Assembly (NCBI RefSeq): GCF_003597395.2
Contig: NC_133769.1
Span: 181,446,566-181,510,565, forward strand
From: Chelonoidis abingdonii
Taxonomy: Eukaryota; Chordata; Testudines; Testudinidae
Length of the DNA stretch: 64,000 nucleotides
Direction: 5' to 3'
The notes under the pieces are model-generated. The model made no database searches, was not told where the DNA came from, and was given only the letters and a program-made list of their open reading frames with translations. This document shows, one piece after another, positions 45,514 to 54,770 of this stretch. The stretch's first letter is position 1. Every line of letters starts with the position of its first letter. The translations under genes and the position numbers were made by a program.

Positions 45514-45904
45514 GGCCTGGTCTACACTACGCTGTTAAACCGATTTTAACAGCGTTAAATCGATTTAACGCTGCACCCGTCCACACTACACTGCTCTTTA
45601 TATCCATTTAAAGGGCTCTTTAAATCGATTTCTGTACTCCTACAAAACGAGAGAAGTAATGCTAAAATCGATATTACTATATCGGAATAGTGTTAGTGTG
45701 GACGGAAATCGACATTATTGGCCTCATTATTTTACAGTAGCTACCCACAGTGCACCACTCCAGAAATCGATGCTAGCCTCAGACCATGGACGCACACCAC
45801 CGAATTAATGTGCTTAGTGTGGACGCACACAATCGACTTTATAATATCTGTTTTAAAAATCGGTTTAAGCTAATTCGAATTTATCCTGTAGTGTAGACGT
45901 AGCT
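45514..45904. mobile_element. MITE with CGATTTAA-rich interior, 391 bp
   Basis: The left end GGCCTGGTCTACACTACGC and the right end GTAGTGTAGACGTAGCT are inverted repeats with mismatches. The next-inner text TTTTAACAGCGTTAAATCGA has internal symmetry. TCA flanks both sides (45511-45513 and 45905-45907), as also seen for 26295-26577. No coding capacity. Confidence 0.75.
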
Positions 45905-46275
45905 TCAGTCTTCAATGCCTTCATCTCTACAAAAGAGAGGGATCAGGCTGGCAAAGCAACAGAACAAACTAAGTCTGTCTCTTCCTCAAGACACTGAAAA
46001 CAGAACTCTTTTCTCCCGTTGTGAAGAAAGGAGCGATACAGAAAACCCAAAGTCCTGTCTCAAAACTTTAAACTAAACAGCTGTTTATGATGCCCCTTCT
46101 CCTCACATGGGAAAACATGCACATCTTTAATTACTTATTTCCTCAGAAAAAGGAAATGGAAGTTCCAAACTTATCCTTAGAGGCTAAGCAAAACAAACAA
46201 CCCTCTCAGTTGTTTTCAACAGAGTCCAGTCTTCAAAAGCAACTAACTTCTCCAAGCTTGACTGCTTGGCTACAA

Positions 46276-46490
46276 TCATATCTGCTAGTGCAAAGGAATA
46301 CAGTCACTTCCAGCAAGTCCCTTGCTGAATCTTATATCCACTCCAGGCTGGGTTGTTTTCAGGCTAATGAGCCCCAGGTGACTCTTAGCTATGTTCATTT
46401 ACTTTTCCTTCCTGAGCTTGCAACCCTGTGGTGTCCTTCCCAGGTCACACACCCAAACACACCGGGCCCACTAGGGGATATAGTATATCC
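46276..46490 (+). repeat. Dispersed repeat, copy B
   Basis: Copy of 44747-44980. Text to its left (45900-46275) is not repeated near copy A, so copy A is the shorter fragment. A 140-codon frame overlaps it (46087-46509) but carries no domain. Confidence 0.8.
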
Positions 46491-46918
46491 ACTGACTTTA
46501 TTATTGTAATAAATCTTAGAGTTTCTTTGCATCAGCTATTCCAAAGGAATCAGCGTGTATGTCTCATTTCAGCATGCCTTCCAGAAATAAGTATTAAAAT
46601 AGAAAGGCCTGTCTTCATCTTCAACTTTCTATTAATCTAACACATTCTGCTAATACCATAAAACATAGCTTATACATGTTTTTCCCTCCCTGACGCAAAG
46701 CAAGTTCATTTGGTTTATGTGGTCTCTCCTGTTTAAGATCAAACTTTTATTACCCTGTTGTTGACATGGCTCCTATCAGTTTCATGTATTTCCCACCTGT
46801 ATTTCCCACCTCTGTGGTCCCCCAAGTGCATCCACTTAAAGGTTCCTCAGCCATCACCTCTCCAGAGTAGAGATTCACATCTCTCTCCCTCATGAATGGA
46901 GATATCAAGGCTGTCCAG

Positions 46919-47450
46919 CAGTGGTTGAAGTAGAATTTATTTCTTACCAGTACGCTGTGCATAGGCGACTCATGAGAGGGACACAAAGGCACCAGCTAAA
47001 GGTGGGGGGGAGCACGACCTCTCAACGTCTCTGTCCATTCCCTCCCTATCCCACATTACTAGGGGGAGCGGAAGGGGAGAATCTCTATCTTCTCACTGTG
47101 CCAGATATAGACTTCTGAACCACAGAGCTTTCCGGAACGACAGTGGTGAAAGGAGCAGAATGTGGGGTTACCAGGAGTCCCCACGCCAGCAGCTCGTCCA
47201 ATGAGGCTGTACCTCCCCCAGCCCTATCTTCCTGCAGGGCTATACAGACCCCAGACAGACGATACAGCTGTGTGGAAGGGCTGGGGGTGGGGCTGGAGCT
47301 GGGAACAGTACAGCTGAACCACAGGAGCTGCCAGCATGGGGCCACTCGGCAGCCCCAGGTTCTGCTTCTATGTCTTTATAGCATGGCATACTGGCAATAA
47401 ATATCTTAATGGTACAGCATACTTGACTGTAAGGTCCTACTTGCACCAAT
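46919..47450. mobile_element. Probable hAT-type element with GC-rich interior
   Basis: The left side reads CAGTGGTTGAAGTAGAATTT, then ATTTCTTACCAGTACGCTGT. The right side reads GGCATACTGGCAATAAATAT, then GGTACAGCATACTTGAC. These are related in inverted orientation (the words CCAGTACGC and GCATACTGG). No clear duplication was found, so boundaries are approximate. Confidence 0.5.
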
Positions 47451-47714
47451 GCTGTCCAACTTTCTGCCTTACACTGAGAAATCCACAGCAAGCCAGATTG
47501 CCTAAAATGCCACCACCTGCTCTTTGCTTTCTCTCCAAGAGGTATGATCAGTGTATAGCCTGCAGTTATAAGCTACCACATAATTCCTCCTAAGTGAGCA
47601 CATTTATTTTTAAGATAAAGGTATTACAGGAAAAAAAGAAAAACATTAAACTAATAAAAGAACCTAAACACATGCTAAAAAGCTTACCAGAGTTCACCCC
47701 CAACTCCAACCTAG

Positions 47715-48164
47715 CAGGGCTGGCTTTAGGCTGATTCCCCAGAATCGGGCCCCGTGCCTAAGAGGGCCCCGTGCCCATGGCGCCTTTTTTATTTTTTTTA
47801 CATACCTGGCAGCAGTCTGGGTCTTTGGCGGCACTTCGGCGGCAGGGGGTCCTTCACTCGCTCCGGGTCTTCAGCGGCATTTCAGTGGCAGGGGGTCCTT
47901 CACTCGCTCCGGGTCTTCAATGGCATTTCTGTGGCGGGGGGTCCTTCACTCGCTCTGGGTCTTCGACGGCACTTCGGTGGCGGGGGGTCCTTCATTCGCT
48001 CCGGGTCTTCAGCGGCATTTCGGCGGTGGGGGGAGAGGGGTGTCCTTCAGTGCTGCCGAAGACCCAGAGCAAGTGAAGGACCCCCCGCTGCCAAAGTGCC
48101 GCCTAAGACCCAGACCACCGCTGGGTATTCGAATCAGGCCCCGCAGTTCCTAAAGCCAGCCCTG
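47715..48164. mobile_element. hAT-type non-autonomous transposon, 450 bp
   Basis: The terminal inverted repeats are perfect for 16 bp: CAGGGCTGGCTTTAGG and CCTAAAGCCAGCCCTG. Flanks AACCTAG and AAGCTAG differ at one of seven positions. The interior contains a 46-bp tandem repeat. Confidence 0.88.
47845..48060. repeat. 46-bp tandem repeat inside a hAT element
   Basis: The phrase CCTTCACTCGCTCCGGGTCT or a variant recurs at 47851, 47897, 47943 and 47989, an exact 46-bp period; a further diverged copy is at 48044. Because 46 is not a multiple of three, successive copies shift frame, which produces repetitive frames in all three phases. Confidence 0.92.
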
Positions 48165-48172
48165 AAGCTAGG

Positions 48173-49298
48173 GTTCTGGTGCATTTTAGTTCTTTATTCT
48201 CAAACACTTGATATACAGTCGGATGCAATTTTGAATTGAACTTTATGTCAATCTTTAGCCATCAGAACCTATTGTTCTGAAAGACAAAATGGTGACTAGA
48301 AGGTATAACTTGGGGTAACAAGCAAAGCGTTGCTTCTTCAGTCTTCTGACAATACAGACAATAGAAGTCATCAGTATTCTGCTTTTTAAATTCTTTTACT
48401 TTTTTTCCCCCAACCTTAAAAGATATCAACCTATGAATATTTGTTTAATATATGGGAATACTGGTGGGCCCAACTGTTGATATATAGGCCTGGATGTAAT
48501 AGGAAATCTATGTAGGACATTACAGAAGAGTTCTGCTGGAAAACTGTTTGAGTGTAATATTTCTGTGTAGGGTAGTCAGATTGCCTTCTCTGAACAATTG
48601 TCTAACACAGATTTAGATAAAATTACACTAACCTGCAAGAGAGACATTTGAAACAAATGTATTTAAAGATTATGATTCTTTAGATATATTTGGCAGGTGC
48701 AGTCCAAAAAGTGGAAAATTGATATAGCCTGTCTGGGAATCCACCCAGGGTCAAGGAGAAGATAAAAGGAACTCTAAGGACTGAAAAGGAAAGTGATAAG
48801 TTTCAGTATGGATGGAAAAGTACAATGGTGTCTCTAGAAACAGGGGAGCATGTTCTATAATAGTTGTATCAAGTGCACTAACTTGGTCTTGGTCCAAGTT
48901 ACACAGCTGTTCAACAGGCAAAAAAACTAGCAAAATGCTTTAGTCCAGAACTGCAAAATAGAGCAATATTTTTCAAAAATAGCCATGAAATCCTCACACT
49001 CAAAGCAAATCAACAGTAGGATCCACAATGACAAGACAGACACTGTAACCTAACTGCAACCTGAGACAAGATATCACCCCAGAGTTTGCTTAAAAAAGAA
49101 ACCCTATCTGCCACATCACCATCAGTCAAACGAGATGTTACTGCTGAAAAAGACCCGTATAACAAACAAACTGTAATTCTACTCTGACTCCTGTCAAACA
49201 AAAGCTACTGCTGACCATAACTTTTGTATCTACTGATGATGGTGGGGAAAGAAAACCACACACAGCAATGTCAGAGGATGAGGACAAAGCAGCACAGG
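48173..49298. other. Noncoding, no recognised element
   Basis: No supported gene. The minus-strand frames at 48751-48933 and 49010-49201 have no domain. Confidence 0.5.
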
Positions 49299-49306
49299 GC
49301 TGTACA

Positions 49307-49541
49307 CAGGGCCGACTTTAGGATGTGCGGTGCCTGATTTGAAAGAGCTGCCGCTGAAATGCCGCCGAAGATAGCAGCAGTGATTGAGCTGCCGCCGAAG
49401 ATAGCGGCGGCAATTCAGCGGCAGCTCAATCAGTTGCCACTGTTTCCAGTGGCACTTTGGCAGAGGGCGTGGGGCCCCTCTTCCGGATGCTGCGGGGCCT
49501 GATTCCCGGGAATTGGAGGAATCGCCCTAAAGCCGGCCCTG
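49307..49541. mobile_element. hAT-type non-autonomous transposon, 235 bp
   Basis: The ends CAGGGCCGACTTTAGG and CCTAAAGCCGGCCCTG are the same family as 47715-48164. Flanks GCTGTACA (49299-49306) and GCTGTATA (49542-49549) form an 8-bp duplication with one mismatch. The interior has GCCGCCGAAGATAGC twice and an inverted AGCGGCAGCTC motif. Confidence 0.9.
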
Positions 49542-49800
49542 GCTGTATATATCAGGTATATTTCCCCACCCCCATCAGAATGAATACAAAGAACTCTTCT
49601 ACTTGTTGAATGAAGAGCACATTATTATTTTCCAGGGATTGATTGCCATAGGTGAATGGGTTTGTAATATCATCTGATTATCATGCAGCATGCCTCATTT
49701 GGAGTTGAAAGAGCTGCATTTTGTGGGACAAACTTGATACTGCACATTTTTAATTATAGCACCTCTCTCCATTTTCCTGGACACGAGTCTAGGTCTAGAG

Positions 49801-51189
49801 CAGAAGTCGGCAACCTTTCAGAAGTGGTGTGCCGAGTCTTCATGTATTCACTCTAATTTAAGGTTTCGCGTGCCAGTCAAATATTTTAACATTTTTTACA
49901 AGGTCTCTGTCTATATTATATAACTAAACTATTGTCCTATCTCAAGTAAACAAGGTTTTCAAAATGTTTAAGAAGCTTCATTTAAAATTAAATTAAAATG
50001 CTGATCTTATGCCGCTAGCCCACTCAGTCTGCTGCTGACCTGGGGTTCCATTCACCTAGGCTGGCAGCAGGCTGAGTGGGACTGGTGGCTGGGACCCCGG
50101 CTGGCAAGGAGCTGGCAGTCAGAACCCAGGGCCGGCAGCGGGCTGAGCAGGGCTGGCAGCCAGAACTCCAGACTCACAGTGGGCTGAGCAGCTCCACCCG
50201 CTGCCACTCAGCCCACTGCCGGTCTGAGGTCCCGGCCCTGCCCACATAGAGTGAGTACCTACCTTCTCCCTGGTTCGAGCCCATTCTCTTCCTCTCTCTC
50301 TGCATTGAGCTGAAGGTGGGAGTGCACTGAGCACAGGGCTGGGAGTGTAGGAGAAGACTAAGGGTTGGGGTGTAGGGTCTGGCCAGGAGCTAGAATGAAG
50401 AAAGGGACTCGGGGTTGGGGCAGAAGGTTTGGGTATGGAGTGCTTACCTGGGTAGCTCCCATTTGGTGTGAGGGGTGCAGGTGGGAATGGGGGGGGCGGT
50501 GCAGAAGCTTCCATTTGGTGCTCAGGGTGGAGGTGGGGATGTGGGGGTGCAAAAATCAGGGCATGGGGTGTGTGGGGGCTGGGTGAGTGTGAGGAGGGTG
50601 CAGGAGTCAGGGCGTGGGGGGCCTGGATATGTGTAGGGGTGCTGGAGTCAGGGCTGGGGTCATAGGGGGTGCAGGGGTCAGGGCAGGGGGCTCGGTGTGT
50701 GTTGAGGGGGTGGTCAGGGCAGAGAGCTGGGTGTATGTGAGGGAGGTGCAGGGGTCAGGGCAGGGGCTTTGGGTGTGGGGGGGGTAGGGCGAGGAGTGGG
50801 GTGGGAGTTGGGACTCTTGGACTCTGGGAAGGGGCTGGTGTCTGATGCTCGGGGGAGGAGTGCTGGGAGCGAGGACTCTGGATTTCTCGGTTTCCATCTG
50901 GTCTCTAGTTGTTCGAGGGGGTGGCGGGCAGACAGAGACTAGGGCTCTAAATCCTGGGTTCTGCCCTCAATGCCAGAGGAGAGCAGCGTCTAGTGACCTG
51001 GGGTGGGGAAAGCCAGGGTCCAGCAAGCAGCGAGCCACAGTCCCTGGGCTCAGGTTTGGGCTGTGGGACATGGCCTGCCCCAGTACAGAGCCGAGCTCAT
51101 CCCAGCACCAGGACTCCAACAGCTGCGTGCCCTTAAAAATCGGCTCGCCTGCTGTATTTGGCATGCGTGCCATAGGTTGCCAACCCCTG
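49801..51189. mobile_element. hAT-type transposon, 1389 bp, with minisatellite interior
   Basis: It is flanked by a perfect 8-bp duplication GTCTAGAG (49793-49800 and 51190-51197). Ends are CAGAAGTCGGCAACC and GGTTGCCAACCCCTG, the same family as 10492-10802. The left part carries the shared AT-rich core (AAGAAGCTTCATTTAAAATT) in inverted orientation relative to that copy. The interior expands into G-rich repeats. No transposase was recognised in its frames. Confidence 0.92.
50340..50830 (+). repeat. G-rich imperfect minisatellite
   Basis: Variants of GTGCAGGGGTCAGGGCAGGGG and GTGTGTGTGAGGGGG-like units recur irregularly. There are many runs of three or more G, so G-quadruplex formation on this strand is possible. 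The repeat lies inside the hAT at 49801-51189. Confidence 0.7.
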
Positions 51190-51406
51190 GTCTAGAGGCA
51201 AAGAAAACTGAAGAAAAATATATTTAATACTGTTAGAAACATTAAAAGTTCCTATTCAGGGAAATACAAACAGCCACAAATTATATACAACCCCATAAAA
51301 ATGTTGAAAATATGTATATGCTTGGAGGGGAAAATCTGCTATATCTTGGTAGTTATACTGTTCTATTCTTTAAAATAAAGAGATGTTTCTGATATGGTCA
51401 CTTTTA

Positions 51407-51640
51407 TGAGAACACAAGAATGGCCCTACTGGGTCAGACCAAAGGTCCATCTAGCCCAGTATTCTGTCTTCTGACCGTGGCCAGTGCCAGATGTGCCTGA
51501 AGGAATGAACAGAACAGGTAATCACAATGATCCATCCCCTGTCACTCATTCCCAGCTTCTGGCAAACAGAGGATAGGGACACTCTTCCTGTCCATCCTGG
51601 CTAATAGGTGGACCTATCCTCCATGAATTTATCCTCCAGA
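51407..51640 (-). mobile_element. CR1 LINE 3' end, truncated
   Basis: GAGAACACAAGAATGGCCCT, then GGGTCAGACCAAAGGTCCAT, then GAATTTATCC. This is the same subfamily as 36205 (minus). About 230 bp of 3' end only. Confidence 0.85.
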
Positions 51641-51649
51641 AGGGCAGAA

Positions 51650-54600
51650 TTTTGCCCACTGGAGTAATACCAAAGTGCTTAAGAAATTAGTGGAAACATC
51701 TATTTTGCTCCCATATACAGCATATAATCAGATTCTGTCATTCCCATGCTTTAGTTCAAATGAAAAGCAAATTAACATTGAGGCATCTTGCTCCCCCTAT
51801 ATTTTGAACTACACATTACATAGAGAAGCATAGTGTCATTTGTCTTTTCAAAGTTGTCCATTTTAGGAGAAAATGAGGTACATTTTCCTAGATAACTAAA
51901 TCCATGACATGATCTCTTTGTAGAACAGCCTCTGAGGTACACGGATTGGACACTTCTTCTTTACTTTGATGTAACCTTTTTACCAGTGGAGAGAGAAATT
52001 TGAAAACTTCATATTATCCATATGTATAGCATTTAGAACAGCATTTTCCAATCTTTTCTTTTAAATTTGAGCCCCAGGACCTTGTCGCACATTGGCAATA
52101 AAATGAACAAAGACACATGCTTCTCTCACAGTACCAAAATGCTCCACTCACCATGCCCAGAACCTACTGGTACAAAACACGTCTAAACCCAAAGCTTTGC
52201 TTTATTTACTTGTTTAAAACAAAAGGTTCCTATTGTGGGTTTAAGCCATGGCTCACATTGCAGGATGTGAAGACAGGTCACAATGCAGTGGAATCAGCCC
52301 CTGGAGGAATTCTGACTGACTTTGGCAGAATTCCTCTGGAGAAGAATATGCTCAAGTGGCAGCTCTACCAAGTTTGGAAAGGTGCAGTGTGACCCCCCTC
52401 CGTTTGACTCAGAATTGCTTGTCAATGAGATGGGGCAAACTGACAGGGCCATGACTCTATTTTTGCCCTTATTCTCCCTGCCTCTTTGGGATGATGCTAG
52501 TTTGCATCAGTTCTCAAGGTTATGCATGTCACATCTACACTGCTCCTTGACCCCTTCCGCCACAATGATCTCCAAACGCATGCTAGCATCCCTGTGCTAC
52601 CCAGGGCTCTAGTCTCTGGCTCTAGTCTCTAGCACTACCCCTGGCTTTAGTCTCAACAGATTTGCATGACTGACTGTACAATAGATACCACAGAAGAAGT
52701 AGAGTGGAGTATTTTAACCACCACATAAAGTTGTGGCATATTGAGGAAGCTAAGATATGGCCTGTAAATCCCATTGGGGGGTATGGTTGGTCTCTGTACT
52801 ATGCACAGGGCTCATTGACTTCATTCTCTTCCTCCCCTTACCTTTACTAATTGATTACCTACAAACCCTGTGACACAGATGGACATATAAAGGTGGCATG
52901 ATGATAGCAGCATCATTGTGGCTAAGTCGTTACCAGTGGTTTTTCCCAGGTGGCTACCTGTTTATCACTGGCTGCTGCATATAAAATGGCTGATCTAATG
53001 AGGCAATATAGCAGAAGCAGGTGTTGGTAGTTTCTGCGACCTGGACAATTAGAGATGCAATTAATAGCACAAATCATTTGTAACCCAAAGCTCACTTGCA
53101 TACAGGCTCCCTCCTTTGATAATTCCATGATGTGGACTTTTCCTTGGCTACCCTCCTAATTCATCCCTACCTCCACATAAAAATATTTGCATTTGAATCC
53201 ACTGGGGTCCCACTCATGCCTTCTTTGAAAATGCACGATAAGTACAAAGTCTACTCATGCAAACACTCCATTTGGTTTCAAAGATTTTGAACATGTAGCC
53301 CTGCATATTTAAATAAAAACAAGTTATTTATAACAATATTTTTTTCTAAAATTGGATTTACCTGAAGTCTGCTAAAGGTCCTTGATAACATACAAAGAAT
53401 TTGAAATGTATAATAGTTTATGAATCAAGATAAAATATGTCATTCTTTATGGCCATCATAAAATGCAATCCATAATGGCACTGAAATTGCAAAGTCATAG
53501 TCTGGAAGAAAATATCCTGATAAAGTGAGGAGATTATTTGCTTCCTTCAATAAAAGAGCCTTATCCTTCTGGCATGTGAAACAAGTGACTCCTTTTCTCA
53601 GTAAAGATTTCTGATATATAGTTATCTGCTGCACACCAAAGCTGCTAAAGACTGAAGGGCAAAATATTTTTTTTCTTCTAAAATTCAAGGACAGGTAAGA
53701 TCACTGAAAGATCACTTGAACATATATCTTGTACAAAGGAGATATACCCCCCAAAAATTATTTAAAAACATCTCTCTTAAGTGACCCCAGACACCAAAGG
53801 CCAAGTTCCTATTTTAAATAAACCCACAAAGTTAATTGAGTTATACCAAGGAAGAATTCACCTTGAGAATTAAAGTATTATGAAAGTGTGATTCCAGAAA
53901 TACCTACAGTGAATATTCCAAAGCATATTATTTTCATGTTACACGAAAGATATATTTTGAATACCTATATGTATATTCAGGATCTAATTTCAGTTCTACT
54001 CATTCATGCCTAAACTCAAAACACATTTCAACTGGGAATTTACTTTTCTAAATCAGAGGTTAAGCCTTAGAGATTTATTGTAATTGCAAAGAAAGCATTT
54101 TAGGATTTTTTTTTTTAAATAGCAGATTCTGTGCAATTTCAATACTGACAGTTGGCTGTTAAAAAGAATGTTGAAAGGGATATAGTTACCAATTTTCAAG
54201 TACAGTTGAAATGTCTACAATTCATTTTCTTAATGCACACTTTATTTTTTAAACTGGGATAGACCTGGATAGCTAATTTGCATATATCATTAAATTTCTA
54301 ATTTTCATGTAAATAACAACCAAAGTAGCCAGAAAGTTCCGTACATTTTCTCACAGGAATGTTGATTTGAAAATGTTTCATGTGATGTTTTATCTCAACT
54401 ATTTATCAGTTTGACGATCTAAACAGTGTCCGATTAATCCTGCACATCTTTCATTGAAAAAATCTCACTGCTGGAATCCTTCCCCAAGACTAACACAGAT
54501 GACAAAGCAAAAGACCAACCTTTCACAGGCACTTAATGAAGATAGGCTTCAAGGGGTTTTCTGTACCAGAGATCACTTTACACTCAGGAAAAGACAAAAC

Positions 54601-54679
54601 AGCAAATTTTTGCAATCAGTCTGCAATCAAAGCACAATAAGGAAAATAACAAGAAACATATTGCTTGGTGAATACTTAC
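51650..54679. other. Intronic stretch downstream of the exon
   Basis: No gene, RNA or repeat is confidently recognised. A hAT-like terminus may lie at about 52040 (CAGCATTTTCCAATCTTTTC) but no partner end was found. By position this is the intron following the minus-strand exon at 54680-54770. Confidence 0.5.
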
Positions 54680-54770
54680 AGTGGTTTTCCTTTGGATTCA
54701 CAAGTCAAAACTATAGATTGTCCTTCTTCTGGCCATAGACTGGAAGATATGATTTTAACTGAAGGTGTAT
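54680..54770 (-). CDS. CADM2: CADM2-like internal exon (start of third Ig domain)
   Basis: This single internal exon of a cell adhesion molecule gene is read on the minus strand. A pyrimidine-rich tract ending TTTTTTCTAG precedes it, and the donor GTAAGTATT follows. Length is 91 nt; it begins in phase 1 (two bases complete a codon) and ends after two bases of a codon. It encodes TPSVKIISSSLWPEEGQ then a stretch ending LTCESKGKP: the A-B strands of the third Ig domain with its first disulfide cysteine. Recalled mammalian CADM2 has TPSVKII..., EGQ and LTCESKGKPL at the same places, with about 8 of 30 residues differing; CADM1, CADM3 and CADM4 fit worse. CADM2 is a type I synaptic adhesion protein that binds other SynCAMs through Ig domains. 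The rest of the gene lies outside the recognised sequence. The substitutions leave room for a CADM2-like paralog or alternative exon. Confidence 0.85.

Noticed and set aside
47754..48239. 161-codon repetitive frame with GSSAAF/VLHSL-type units
   Set aside because: It is produced by a 46-bp tandem repeat inside a hAT element and appears in all three frames.
48930..48960. Minus-strand text faintly like the next CADM2 exon (VLWTKD)
   Set aside because: Only about 20 bases agree, with a gap that shifts the frame, and no continuation or splice sites follow.
53440..53688. 82-codon minus-strand frame near the exon
   Set aside because: No similarity to Ig domains and no acceptor/donor arrangement; treated as chance.
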